A stretch of 64,000 bases of DNA from Strigamia acuminata (lineage: Eukaryota; Arthropoda; Chilopoda; Geophilomorpha; Linotaeniidae): the NCBI GenBank assembly GCA_949358305.1, contig OX442315.1:25756427-25820426 (forward strand). The letters are read 5' to 3'. The notes beneath the pieces were generated by a model that searched no databases, was not told the origin of the DNA, and worked only from the letters and a program-made list of their open reading frames with translations. Of this stretch, positions 53,166 through 64,000 are shown piece by piece (position 1 is the first letter of the stretch; each line of letters begins with the position of its first letter). Both the position numbers and the translations under genes were made by a program.

Positions 53166-55799
53166 ATGGTAACAGGAATTTTTAGAGGCGAATTATCCGC
53201 CGAGGTCCGACGTTTACGACAACTTGGTCAGACGTGGGAAGATGTGAGACAAGAGTTCTCAAATGCCATCGCCGCACATTGGGGCTGTAGATGCCGAATT
53301 TGTGGACGGCTAATGGTAGCCGACCCCGTTTCCTGGAACCTAAGGATCGATCCGCCATCACCGTTGAGGTCCAGATTGCTTTTTGGCTGGCTCTTTCCCA
53401 CGGAGGAGGAAGACACGGACTTCTACGGGTTTTTCCGAATCCCACACGCCAAAAGGAACGATTATTTGGATGCCATTTGGGAGAAACTCAAGGCCCGGAA
53501 GGATGAAGTTATGCGAAAGCTGCAAGAAGAGCAGGCCTGGTGGGCCGATCGACATAAACATTACGATTTGGCAGATCTCGCCAGTTCACAATATGAGATG
53601 CATATTCTGGGAATGGCCGGACATTTCGGCCACGCTCGTGCCCGATTCCGAGACTGGGAACGTCAAAGAGACGCATATCACGACCAAGGACGCAATGATA
53701 AGCGAGAGCGATCGAGTTCAGTCGCATCAAACGAACCACGTGCCAAGATGACCTGTGGCAATCACCACAATACGGCTTCAAGAGCCGTTGATAATGTTTC
53801 AGAAGCCAGAGTCTCACGATGGGACGCGGCTTGCCGATACCCTGGAGGAGTGGATCCGTACGTCGCTCGCCCAGGAACCAGACCAGAGTTGCTTCGTGCC
53901 AACGGCCGACTCAAGCATCGTGCAGGCCGACAAAATCGTGAAAAGTTAGAGCGCGAACGCTTGGCCCTGATGCCACCACCGCCCAAGGACGACGAATTGC
54001 CTGGCAGATGGGATCGCGAAGTCGAAGAGCATTCCATGCAAGTCACCCTTCGCAAGAAAGCAGCGTTGGAACAACAGCAAGCCGATTGGGATGCCTGTTT
54101 CCAATCGCCTGATGCAGAAGAACCAACGATAGGATCTAATGAGACTTTGATGTTAAATACACCAACGTCAGTGTCCGCCTTGGAGGGAGGAAGTTCCGCA
54201 GAAGTCCACATCGTAGACCGAAGCTACAGAATTTCACCTCCCGCGATGGCCGACAACACGGCCTGTGAATGGAAGAGCCTTCCAAACACCCAAAATTCGA
54301 ATGACCAGGCGAACCACCGGCCAATCGAAGGGCCGATTCCTGTAGAGTGTAGAGAGTACACGGATTCGATAAATCCGGACCCGAGTCTTCCAGAGCCTCG
54401 ATTGCCCACGAGAAAATTCGGAATGGTATCCCAAGTTCTGAAAAAGGGATTCGACCAGCATTATGACGCCATGTGGCAGGGGTTCTGCGAAGCGCCGTTA
54501 GAGACTCAGGAGATTGAGTTGTCTGATATGGACTTATACCAAATAGCTCAGGTCACCGAGAGTTTGAAAGGTAGTCGTCGTGTCGCCGGCTTACTGAACC
54601 GAATGGAGCCGACGGGACCCGACGACCCACGTTTGAACGAGTTGCAGCGACAGCTTGTGCCGAGTTATCGGAGAATTTTGTTTCCCGGGGTGTTCGACAG
54701 CCCGAGGCCAGGCTTCGCTGCCACCACGTGCCTAAGAACGGCCGCCATGGCCGTTAAACCAGAATTTCTAGATTGTTGGCGGTCCATCCAATTGGATCCG
54801 CCCACCATGTGCAGCGAATTGATGCGCCAAGTCGCCGTCATTGGGGAAAATCCGGCCGCATCGGCCATTCGTCTCCGACGCGAGTGGGACATGCGCAAGA
54901 TCACTTTTCAGCAAGAACTGAAAACGATTCGACCGGCAGGAATGCCGCCGAGGGATCAGACGCCTAAAAGGAAGATGCCAGAAGCCACTTACACGCCAAC
55001 TGCTGCCGCAATCGAAAGCCGAGCTGTTGCCCAAACTACGACTGAACCGTCCAGTGGTCATGTCGCCATGGAGATAGAAAATTTTGACGATCCTAGACCA
55101 GGACCAAGTCGAGGACGAGCTGCAGCACCAAGCTCAACCACGTTTTTCACGCACGTCGAAACCCCCGATTCAGGGGCGCGACCCAAAACGCGACCGAAAC
55201 CGCGCGGAGCTTTGATCCTCCGGCCAGGGGGCCGATCTTGTTACATAAAACGTCCAGACGAGTCTGCTGCAGCGCCCAACCCGCCGACGCCACCAAGGAG
55301 CGTGCATTCACCTATTCGTGCACCCACACCTTCACCCGGAAAAGACGATCCGAAGATGCAGATTCAACCAGCGGCTGGAGCTGCCGAAACCAAGAAGCAA
55401 GAGAGCAGCCCGATCTACATTAAGCTGCGAAGAACTTACCCAAGACTCGAGATGCACCCGCATACTCGAATTTTGCTCAAACACAATGTGGAGCTGTGCC
55501 ACCACGTTTTTAACTGGCTTGAGCGGAAGATACGAAAGAAGAGGCCGTGGATGTTGCATCAACGGCTGATCCGAGCTCGCCGACGCCCGTCCAACCCGCA
55601 AGAATTTTACGAAATGGCGTTTGGAGATGACGCCTTGTCCCGACTCATCCGAAGTGTGTGGATACACGTCAACCCCGGCCTTTCGTCAGGGCCGAATACG
55701 GGCCAACCGTTTATCAACGTCAACGAGAGCGGAAATCCGTTGTCCGACGAGACGGACATGATGTCAATAGACTTACCTTCGCCCAAAACACCCGAGTAG
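53166..55799 (+). CDS. ORF4 of element 2, 877 residues, unknown function, not envelope-like
   Basis: One open ATG-initiated frame in the place where errantivirus-type elements carry env. I see no signal peptide, no furin-type site before a hydrophobic fusion segment, and no transmembrane anchor, so it is unlikely to be an envelope. The N-terminus has a Cys cluster (CRCRICGR, about residue 40) followed by charged helical sequence. The middle is acidic and low complexity. From about 600 to 760 it is Pro/Arg-rich with PGPSRGR-type repeats, and the last ~120 residues are basic with Trp and His (YIKLRRTYPRLEMHPHTRI, FNWLERKIRKKRPW). The DNA is more GC-rich than gag and pol, a hint of a different origin. 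Function unknown; nucleic-acid binding is a guess from charge. Confidence 0.7.
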   Translation: MVTGIFRGELSAEVRRLRQLGQTWEDVRQEFSNAIAAHWGCRCRICGRLMVADPVSWNLRIDPPSPLRSRLLFGWLFPTEEEDTDFYGFFRIPHAKRNDYLDAIWEKLKARKDEVMRKLQEEQAWWADRHKHYDLADLASSQYEMHILGMAGHFGHARARFRDWERQRDAYHDQGRNDKRERSSSVASNEPRAKMTCGNHHNTASRAVDNVSEARVSRWDAACRYPGGVDPYVARPGTRPELLRANGRLKHRAGRQNREKLERERLALMPPPPKDDELPGRWDREVEEHSMQVTLRKKAALEQQQADWDACFQSPDAEEPTIGSNETLMLNTPTSVSALEGGSSAEVHIVDRSYRISPPAMADNTACEWKSLPNTQNSNDQANHRPIEGPIPVECREYTDSINPDPSLPEPRLPTRKFGMVSQVLKKGFDQHYDAMWQGFCEAPLETQEIELSDMDLYQIAQVTESLKGSRRVAGLLNRMEPTGPDDPRLNELQRQLVPSYRRILFPGVFDSPRPGFAATTCLRTAAMAVKPEFLDCWRSIQLDPPTMCSELMRQVAVIGENPAASAIRLRREWDMRKITFQQELKTIRPAGMPPRDQTPKRKMPEATYTPTAAAIESRAVAQTTTEPSSGHVAMEIENFDDPRPGPSRGRAAAPSSTTFFTHVETPDSGARPKTRPKPRGALILRPGGRSCYIKRPDESAAAPNPPTPPRSVHSPIRAPTPSPGKDDPKMQIQPAAGAAETKKQESSPIYIKLRRTYPRLEMHPHTRILLKHNVELCHHVFNWLERKIRKKRPWMLHQRLIRARRRPSNPQEFYEMAFGDDALSRLIRSVWIHVNPGLSSGPNTGQPFINVNESGNPLSDETDMMSIDLPSPKTPE

Positions 55800-56055
55800 G
55801 CCGATTGCGGCCAAAAAACATAAATAGATCTGGTTGTTTCCGAAAATAAGTCTTTTCGAGAAACGTTTATTTTCATGAATATCCCTTTCATTTAATTATT
55901 TAAGCACCAATGTTTTCTTTTAATGCATGTATCTATTATTATATAACGAATATTAAAAAATATTTATGTCAAATCTGAAAAAAGAAAAATTACCTAATCT
56001 TGTTGTAATTAACTAAGAAACAAACAAAAAATTGTAAAAGTTAATTGGGGGGAAG
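55800..56055 (+). other. Element 2 tail and polypurine tract
   Basis: Non-coding AT-rich stretch after ORF4, ending in the polypurine tract GGGGGGAAG at 56047-56055 that directly abuts the 3' LTR. Confidence 0.8.
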
Positions 56056-57671
56056 TGTTACGATCTCAAATGTTCACTTCATTTGTGGAGAAGTTTTTCT
56101 ACCACGTTTTTAAAATATTATTTATATTTTAACCATAATCATTAGAATTGTGTTTTTTGCCGTGCACCTGTTGCGCTTTTGGGCAATTGGCCCAGAAGCT
56201 GTAACGGCTGCCCTGGCATTTTGAGCCCTGGATTGGGGCGTTGCTAAGTCAATCCCCAAATTTTGCACCGTTGCTAGGGCTGAAGCGTGCCTTGGCACAC
56301 GCCACGCCTGCGCACTGGCCGTTTTCCGGCCATATTCCGAGCAATAATTCGAATTATTACTCACTCTTTGCATCACACTCATACCGTTCACACCGACACA
56401 GCTTTGTTCAACCCAATAACACTGTTTTGTCCGTGACTCGTGAGTTTTGCCAAGTTTCAACCCGATTTGTTTGAACCAACGTTCAAACGAATCACTTTCC
56501 GAGCCGCGAAGACGACGCACGACGGCCCAAACCACCGTCGTTCCCGCCGCCGCCCGAAGACCAACGCGCCCACGCCGTTGAAGATCGACGCCAGCCAGCC
56601 GCCGAGGATTGCAGAGCCATCTGATAAGTCCGTGGAGGCCAGGAAACATCGGAAAGGAGTTGAAACCAGCTTAAAATGTGCGGGGAGCTCGCACTTCGCG
56701 CCCGCCATGTTTTAATCACATGAAAGCATAAAAGCAACTGGGTTTGAGGCTAATTGGTCTCAAACCGTACAAAATATGACAATAGGACAAATCAATAGCA
56801 ACAAGCATTGATTTGTTCTTTACAATATAAGTAATTGTTAACCTAGGCATAATTAACCGATAAACAACACGGAAAACAACATTTATCGCTCTCTCAAGCA
56901 GACGACACAAGAAACATAGAATATGTGTGTTAACACACAAGAGTAGCATTAATATGCGCTACACGGGTATCCAAAGGATGCCAACACACATATCTGCCAT
57001 GCCTATCCAGAAATGCATGGGGAAACGGACAAAATAATTAATCGCATACTAATACCATCGTCGCCGCTCCTCGACCTGTTGACGACGATTCCGATTCAGA
57101 TTGTAGCGGATCTCCAGTCAGGTTTTAACGATCGGCGGTACCCGCCGTTTGACTACTTGTCTCCAACGGAAATCTCCCGTTGCAATCTAGGGTTTAACCC
57201 AAGATTTCCCGTCTTGTCAGGCTTAACAGCCGACACTCTTTGTGAAGTCTTTCGGCTTCACGCTTCCTTTCTCACTTCGCAGAATTTGCGCGGCGACGTG
57301 TCGCCATTTCTGCACTGCTTTTTCCCGCTCGAAGGAGTCCCGCGCTGCTTCGAGCACGTCGCCTTCTACGCCGACGATCTTATCCTCATAGAACCCATTT
57401 TATTAACATTCACTTCAATTGAACCTGTAATTAACGCTCAATAAATTGATTAACTGTTTGATTTAAAATAACTAAACTAGCCTTTATTCGAGATCAAATC
57501 CCTAGACACCGACTTAACGGCTAACCCACCCGATAGAAGACCTATAAACGGCATTCAACTGCTTCCACAGGTGAACGCCGGGATCTCTTGCAATTGGAAA
57601 AATCCCATAGTGACTAAATATAAATTTAGTGTTGTTGAGAAAAGTCAATTGGAACCATCAGGAACGCAACA
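56056..57671 (+). repeat. 3' LTR of element 2, carrying an insertion
   Basis: 1,616 bp. It is the same as the 1,178-bp 5' LTR except for one substitution that I found and a 438-bp gain: a 433-bp insert plus a 5-bp target duplication at 56622-57059. Confidence 0.95.
56622..57054. mobile_element. 433-bp insertion in the 3' LTR, unclassified
   Basis: Flanked by CCATC on both sides (56617-56621 and 57055-57059), while the intact 5' LTR has a single CCATC. Ends are TGATAAGTCC and GCATACTAATA; no terminal inverted repeat or coding domain was seen. A CATAAAAG box near 56728 and an inverted repeat TTTGAG...CTCAAA are present. A 5-bp duplication would fit a small solo LTR of Copia or BEL type, but the 3' end is not CA. 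A SINE-like origin is also possible. Confidence 0.8.
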
Positions 57672-60654
57672 AGCAGGAATAAATATACCGTCAATAATTT
57701 GATAACTGCAACACCTATTACGTACAAGCATATGTATAACGGACCATAACCATTATTTTTAAATTTAAAATTGATATTGATTAGAATCAATCACCAATTA
57801 ATGACATTTTGATTATCAATCTTTATTTAAAAAGAAGCCATGGTTTAGAAACAGTTTTCTATAAAAGCAATATTATAATTACAAAATTTCTACTGATTCC
57901 ATGTTTGTTAAATTTAAAGATTTTGATTTAATTTTTCTGAAATAATACACGGAGTAATTCTTTTTTAATTTCACGCAAGTTTATGCTATCATTAATTGAA
58001 AATAAACCCATAAAATTTCAACGTATAAAATCAGTAATTTAGAATAAGCTTTAAAGAAACGGAAAAATTTCGCTTATGTCAGGTGTCTTTAATCCTTTAC
58101 ATAGTATAGTCTAATTAACCTAAGATTACTGTCTTCACGACGACTCAAAGTTCAGGCAATTCAACTGTGATTTCGGCACAAAGCCTTTCAACTCAAATAT
58201 GACGTGTGTTTGGGTGGAGGATGCTCAGAGAAGACTGAACCCTGAACAATAAACGAAGAGCTTTTCAAGTAGAAGCAGCATTTTTACTGTGACAACAATC
58301 CCAATCCTGTATTGATTTCGCAATGAAAGTGACGTAAGAATAAGATGAAGAAAGCGTTTCATTTAATCATTAATACAGTAACTGCAAGTTATTCATGCCA
58401 GCGCCACCATTCATCTTAATTTGCCTGAAGGTTATAGTTGATTTCAAATAGCGGCGTATAATTAAGACTAAGTCAGGCTTAAAATTAAAATTCCAATTTT
58501 AAAGAAGAGTTAAATTACACGCCTTTTTAATCACAAAGTTACCTTTCAGTCAACGTCTCATTTGCAAACTGAGGTACGGTAACAGTACACCTTCGACACA
58601 AAACACAAACAAAAGCATCTTATTTTCGACGTGAGTAAATCTTGAAATCGATAAATCAAATCAAACCACAGATATCTTCAGCGTGTGCAATTAAAGCCAT
58701 CCAGTAAAATCGGACCAGTCTTTAAGTTTCGCAAAAAATAAATCGAAATCTGTTGGAAAAAGTTTTAATCCTTAAATTATCACTATTTTTTATTATTATT
58801 ATTATTAAATGGAAGTAATTCTATTATCTTTTACACCAGCACGTTATATACATGATATTTATAGTTCTAACATACGGTACGTATGTAACATAGATTTTCA
58901 ATGCATTACTTCTGCTAATTTCAACATAATTGAAAATGGATTAAACAAACTGAAACGAAGAAGTTTATTGGCTAAGTACAATCAATAAAAGGTCAATTTA
59001 GTAAGGTTATTACTGCCGCTTGAACAACTTATAAAATGAAAATTGTTTTCCAGATACATTGTGCAGTAGTTGATAATAAACAATAAGAAAGGAAATGATC
59101 AAATAATTGGTACGTTTAAGCTAACAGACATAATTTTATGGTTTAGAAGCTCAATTTACACTTCGAAGCCCTTTCAGAGGGCTTTCAGTTCAATCCCTGA
59201 GAAACCTTTTGTAGAAAATTGCCACTCGCGTTTGAAATGTGACCGGACAAGTATAAAATCGAATTGAAACTCGAGAGAATATACCTACTCCTTTACTCTG
59301 TCCATTAGACAGCTTCTCGTGTTTAACACGACTTGGCCATTGCCTTGTCTTTAAACTAATAATTAGCATTAAGTACACACAGTCGTGAGTTGAGTTGATT
59401 CCGAAACAAAGCCGAAGAAAAGAAAATTTTAACGTTGGAACTAAATGGGGTACTGGTGCATTATTACATTATTTACACGTTTAATCACCTGATTACGACT
59501 GCATTAAGAACAGATTAACTCGAACGTTATTTCCATAATGAACATGTTTGCTAAATCCCAAGGTTAAAGGAGATCAATTTGCAGTATTTTGGTAACCAGT
59601 GTCAATATCATTATACAATAATTTACATCGTGTTGACATTGAGAACCAAAAATGGATTAAATTAGTTATATAACACGATCTGCTGTTAAATATTTATACA
59701 TTATAAAACGTTTGATTACACGAACAGACTAAAATAGACGGATTTGACACCCTAGCTATTGAATCCAGTTGCGTAAAGACCCGAAACCACTCAAATTCTA
59801 CTCAAATTAATTTAAGAACCAAAATATTTACAATTTACTTCCTTTGCTTTCAGGGTTTTTGGATTTGTTTATTCAATTTCGCAAATGGATTGTGCACATG
59901 GCTTTTCCACAATAATAAACCTTTCATCGACATCAGTCACGTAGAAAAATAGGGATTATAAACCAAAAAGCTACCCGTCATACTCACGTTGCTGTTTTTT
60001 TTAAAAACTAATAAAAAAAAAAAAAATTGCGTAAACAACTTCGATTTACAATTACATCCCAGTCGTGAGAAAAGTTGCAAAATTCAAGTTGATATGATGT
60101 GTTGCTAGGCAACTATAACGACTTAAAAGTTAAGCTTTTGTAGGCATTGTCATTTTTGTTCAAATAAAAAAAAGTTAAAACAAAAAGCTTTAATGTAAAC
60201 TTAACATGGGTTATGTTTTTCTTTTATTTTCAAGATTATCCATTAAATCTATTGCAAATACACCATACATTTTAGTTGGTCTATTGAAATATTGCGCAAT
60301 GAGAATAGTAACAAATTTACACGCGACTATCATTATTTCCGCTATAATACACAGCTATGGTTTGATTGGAATCTTTGATTAATTTGCATTGCATTAAAAC
60401 GGGTGTTTCGGAATTTCAAAACAATATTTTACAAATTCATTAAACAAAAATGTGCTTAAAAACAATTTACGTAGTGAGATTCAGTTACACTATTTGGATG
60501 GAATATCTACATATCCACATTACAATTAACATGATATGATCAACTAAAAAATAACTAAAAATTCGTGTATGTCTATTTACACAGAATGTGTTTTAAATTT
60601 TTTTTTTCAACTTAAAGAGCCACAAAAATACAGATAATTCCCAAAAATGTGTAA
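57672..60654. other. Intergenic region right of retroelement 2
   Basis: About 3 kb of AT-rich sequence beginning with the AGCA target duplication. No gene, RNA gene or further transposon was recognised. An X-box-like palindrome is at 60101-60113. Confidence 0.55.
60101..60113. promoter_or_regulatory. X-box-like palindrome, no assigned gene
   Basis: GTTGCTAGGCAAC fits RYYNYY-N1-RRNRAC. It lies about 540 bp beyond the stop of the neighbouring minus-strand gene and no start codon of a recognisable gene is near, so any function is unclear. Confidence 0.35.
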
Positions 60655-61019
60655 CTATAACTTTGTGTCCTTGGTATCTTTCGTTTCCTTAGTAAATTGA
60701 ATGTGATCATCTACTTCGATGACGGTGTCTTCCGGTTCTTCTTCTTCAGGTTCTTCTTCCTCAAGTCGCTCAAACATATCGAATAAAGGTGTTCTGGTCG
60801 GTAAACCATCGAAACCATCTTGAAATGATGACGATGGCGACATATAAGCAGTGTATTCCTTGTTGTCAATCCACGAAGGAAATTCCTGCTGTCGCACCGG
60901 TTCTGCTTCATCAACAGTGTCATCGGCATCTCGTTTCCATGGCAACTGTGCTTCGGTGAGTGTTTGAGGCGGTGGAGGCGAAGGGGGCCTCGATCGCGGT
61001 GCTGGTGCCTGCCTCAAGT
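60655..61019 (-). CDS. Terminal exon of an unrecognised minus-strand gene
   Basis: Exon bounded on the right by a splice acceptor (TTTTGTAG before 61019) and ending at a TAG stop at 60655-60657, giving the last ~120 residues of a protein. It opens with a Pro/Arg-rich stretch (RSRPPSPPPPQ) and then the more ordered EFPSWIDNKEYTAYMSPSSS. A run of Glu (EEEEPEEEEPED) and a Lys/Asp/Thr-rich tail follow. It has no membrane segment. I do not recognise the family; the composition suggests a disordered cytoplasmic tail. Upstream exons are presumably beyond 64,000. Confidence 0.6.
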
Positions 61020-64000
61020 CTACAAAATCACATTTTTAAAACAAAAAAATAATTATAATCGACTATTTTTTTCTTCCTCCGTGTTTTAAACCAATTTGAA
61101 ATGAATGGCGTCATTTCCTTAGATAAAACATAAAATCAAAAACGATTATTCCAAATCGGAAATAAAAGCTGATGTCCGTAATAAACTAAAAAAAGACGGT
61201 TTATGTGTCCAATTAACACTCCTAAAAATAATAACCCTTTGATGTTATTTTTATGCAAAACATCAAGCATGACAAAGCGCAGCGGTCCTGTTTTGACAGT
61301 TTGTGTCAGAATGTTGCGATTGATAATCAGTTAGGAACATTTAAACTTCAACTGCATTCTTTATCAGCTGTGTGTAAATTCTCTAGGCGAGATTAAACAA
61401 AACGTCTAATTCCACATCAACGTGGAACTCTCACCTCCGTTCCGAGTAAAATGTTACAAACAAATTTTAATTAAATTTAACCCTATAACCGTTGGATTGG
61501 AGTGCAGTTATTTCGTGGAATTTCGTCATATTACAAAGAACAACGTAAACAACTACATGCATTAAAAAAAATAACCTGCAGCTATTTCATTGTAAAATTC
61601 TATATATATATTTTAAATGTTAAATTCTAATTTTTGACGGCATACTTAATCAGATACGGCACATCCTCTACCAATTTTCGAGTCATTAAACCAAAATGCC
61701 AACTTTAATTGCAAATGAGCTCGTCGTCGAGGCAAAATATCCTCATTTTTTCATTCTCACCTCATCACTAAAAATAAATTTCTTGTTAACTAGTAAATAC
61801 TACTGTATATTTTACGGATGGTTATTTTTCACCTTTAATATTAATTAAAATGAAGCAACCACTACAACTATGCATCATAACTTGATATAATTATGAAAAA
61901 CTAATTTAAAATTTTTTAAGTGTGTTATGATTGTCCATCATCTTGTACTTTCCACTTCAAATCACGCAAAAATATACCTGTAAAGCAAATCTAAATCACT
62001 GACAAAAGCACAGCGTAATTACAATGTTCTCCTTTATCAGAAAATGATTTAAACAAACTGGAACAATTCTGGCCTGAGCTTTGTACAAAAATGAGCCGAT
62101 TTCAAAGCTGCTCTCATTTCCGACTTCGCATTTCCCATTTTTTAACCATTAATTTTCCCACTTCCTATTTTACATCGCTTCCTTCTCCATTCTAATTTAA
62201 GCTTAATATTGTCATTGATAAATTTTATTAATACAAAAATAAAAAAATATTTATATTTGTAGCAGCAATTTCAAAACCACTATAAATAATAAAACCTTGT
62301 GAAAACCCTTTCGGAATATGGGCTGTGCTCGTTACTTGCAGATATTTGTATATCAACTTAATATGGTCACGAGACTCGCGACCCCAAAAGTATAATGTGT
62401 TTAAGTCGACGGGTACAGGATATTAGGCCGCGAAAGGAATGTTCTCGGCGATGACTTTCTCGAGACCCATTTACACGAAGAAAACCACAGAAAATCGAGT
62501 TGGAGGCGGATGGGCAGATGTTCTTGTCATAGAAATAGCACCTTTAATCAGAAAAGATTACAAGACGGAGAAACAACTAGGATTCCCGGTAGGTTAGAGG
62601 TCACTCCTTCAAGTATTGACTAGACCTTAATGCTGCTTAACTTCCGTTCCAATGGGAACAGACAATCAGCACGATGAGTCGATCCTATGGATTCTACAAA
62701 AGAAAAGGGGCCACAGATGCCATCATCTTTAAATGATTACGTTTTTGTTTACCGAATCAAAACCACGGATTTTTTTTTTCTTTCAGATAATTGGATAATT
62801 AAAATAAACATAACTGAATAAAAAAAGTTAAAAAATCGTTTTCAACGATCGGCGTTTACTTTGTTGTTATTCATAGAAAAAATTCTGTTAAACGAGAAAT
62901 TGTTCATAGCAACTGTATCGATTGGAAAATGTTTAGTGGTTAAGTCCAGCATGTGGAAGATTCATGAATCATGAGTTCGAAGATAAATTATATCGTATGA
63001 CATGACGCCACCAGTTTCCAGTTGGTGGGAATACTTTCCTTAATGTCCCTTAAGATTTTATGGGGGATGACTGACATATTGTGCACACGACTGAAATGTG
63101 CCAAGTTTGCTTACTTGGCGTCCAATGGGAATTAAGCTTAACTACCAATTCAACATGGAGGAATGGATATCAAAATAACCGACCTTAGCAACAGTTGATC
63201 CTTAAGCTATCAATTGGCTGTCAATTCAAGTCGGTGAAATGTGAAAAAACATGTCGCGAACTAATGTTGATGGTTATACGCCGAGTTTTCCATTTTTCGT
63301 GTTTTTATGTAAAAATAATTCAATAAACCGTGCAGTATAATTTAAATAACTTTAAACTCCTGTTTGTATCGCAGAAACTTAAAGTTTCCAACCAGTTTCA
63401 AGAGTATGTAATGTATATGGGAAACTCAAGGTTGTGGCGTCATTCTCATTAAACTTCCAACTCCATTTAGGAATAAAATTCTAATTGCAAAGTTGTATAA
63501 CAGCATTTGTTTACTGCATACATCCATATCCAAATCAAAAATACTTTCAATAATGCTCAAAATGTTATATTTCGAACCTTTTTGTAGTGGAATAAAAGTG
63601 ATTTCACATTTGGGTTTTAAATTTCACCAAATTCACAATTTGAAAAATTGCTGTTTTTTTAAAAGAAGAAGAAAAAAAATACAAAACTCATACCAGACTC
63701 GGAAAATCTGGTGTAACTGTGATCAGGAAAAACAGCAAAAGAGATAGGATGTGGTACAAAACCTGAAATCAAAACAAATACTCAATGGGATAATATTTTT
63801 AGTTGCCATTAGTAATCCCATGACACCAATTTTTTTTTAAGGATTAAACACCACGTTATAGAGATTTTTCCCGTGTGAATCAAAACCGAAATAATAAAAA
63901 AGAGATAAAAGAAAAAGTCCAATTTCTGTCTGGCATTAAATCCCTAATTAATTGGATCGAGCGCAGCATTGCATTCAGTTGAATTAAGCTTAGAACCCAG
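61020..64000. other. Probable intron of the 60.7-kb minus-strand gene
   Basis: Nearly 3 kb without a supportable exon on either strand. AT-rich; short open frames such as 63493-63747 show no similarity. I infer an intron because the exon at 60655-61019 needs upstream coding sequence. Confidence 0.45.

Larger units (their letters stand above)
44072..57671 (+). mobile_element. Element 2: Ty3/gypsy-type LTR retrotransposon, 13.6 kb
   Basis: Bounded by LTRs starting TGTTACGATC and ending GCAACA, with a 4-bp target duplication AGCA (44068-44071 and 57672-57675). Internal order: primer-binding site, gag, pol (protease, reverse transcriptase, RNase H, integrase), a small ORF3, a large ORF4, polypurine tract. 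Integrase after RNase H marks the Ty3/gypsy (Metaviridae) group. All ORFs are open and catalytic motifs intact. Apart from a 433-bp insert with its 5-bp duplication in the 3' LTR, the LTRs differ at one base that I found (44907 C, 57329 T), so it is a recent and possibly still competent copy. The size is large for the group because of the two extra ORFs and long LTRs. Confidence 0.96.

Noticed and set aside
53166-55799. ORF4 as an envelope gene
   Set aside because: No signal peptide, no hydrophobic fusion segment and no transmembrane anchor could be seen.
1-64000. CRISPR arrays, bacterial operons, rRNA or tRNA genes
   Set aside because: No regularly spaced repeats, no prokaryotic gene arrangement and no cloverleaf or rRNA sequence was recognised. 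The window is nuclear animal DNA.

Overview
The window is nuclear DNA of an animal. Genes are split by mostly short (about 50-150 bp) GT-AG introns in an AT-rich background. The gene set is metazoan: an RGK-family GTPase, SS18, BBS4, ACSF3, and an asparaginase with ankyrin repeats. Intron sizes and gene content would fit an arthropod or another small invertebrate, but I cannot name the species. All assignments come from reading translations by eye and recalling family motifs; no database search was run.

Layout. 1-7,076: UTP4/cirhin on the minus strand (3' end outside the window), with a 3.1-kb intron. 7,920-8,625: RNA polymerase III subunit RPC9/CRCP (minus), divergent from CTF8 (9,094-9,613, plus). 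10,068-10,970: a membrane-anchored ML-domain protein (plus). 11,128-11,482: TRIQK (minus), divergent from ACSF3 (11,906-13,941, plus). 14,084-16,285: BBS4 (minus), with an RFX X-box just upstream. 16,735-19,250: ASPG-type asparaginase (minus), divergent from an N4BP1/KHNYN-like NYN ribonuclease (20,196-21,741, plus). 22,265-24,642: SS18 (plus). 25,351-42,703: an RGK GTPase (plus). 60,655-61,019: the last exon of an unrecognised minus-strand gene. For ten of the genes the exon sums I worked out keep one open frame.

Two young LTR retroelements dominate the right half. Element 1 (27,630-34,541) lies in the 14.2-kb first intron of the RGK gene. It has 1,160-bp LTRs and a 4-bp target duplication, and its only long ORF (1,430 codons) has no recognisable polymerase domain. 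Element 2 (44,072-57,671) is a 13.6-kb Ty3/gypsy-type element. It has gag, a pol in the -1 frame (protease, reverse transcriptase, RNase H, integrase), and two further ORFs that do not look like an envelope. The gag/pol overlap carries an A AAA AAC slippery heptamer, a 6-nt spacer and a bulged hairpin, which together form a textbook -1 frameshift signal.

The two elements have different LTRs and proteins but share the start of the primer-binding site, its 2-nt spacing, the GGGGGGAAG polypurine tract, TGT...ACA ends and 4-bp target duplications. This suggests, without proving it, that element 1 is a non-autonomous partner of an element-2-like machine. The LTR of element 1 also contains a perfect RFX X-box palindrome. 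I think the retroelement pair is the most promising place for undescribed biology. The host genes are conserved housekeeping, cilium, chromatin, RNA-decay and signalling genes.
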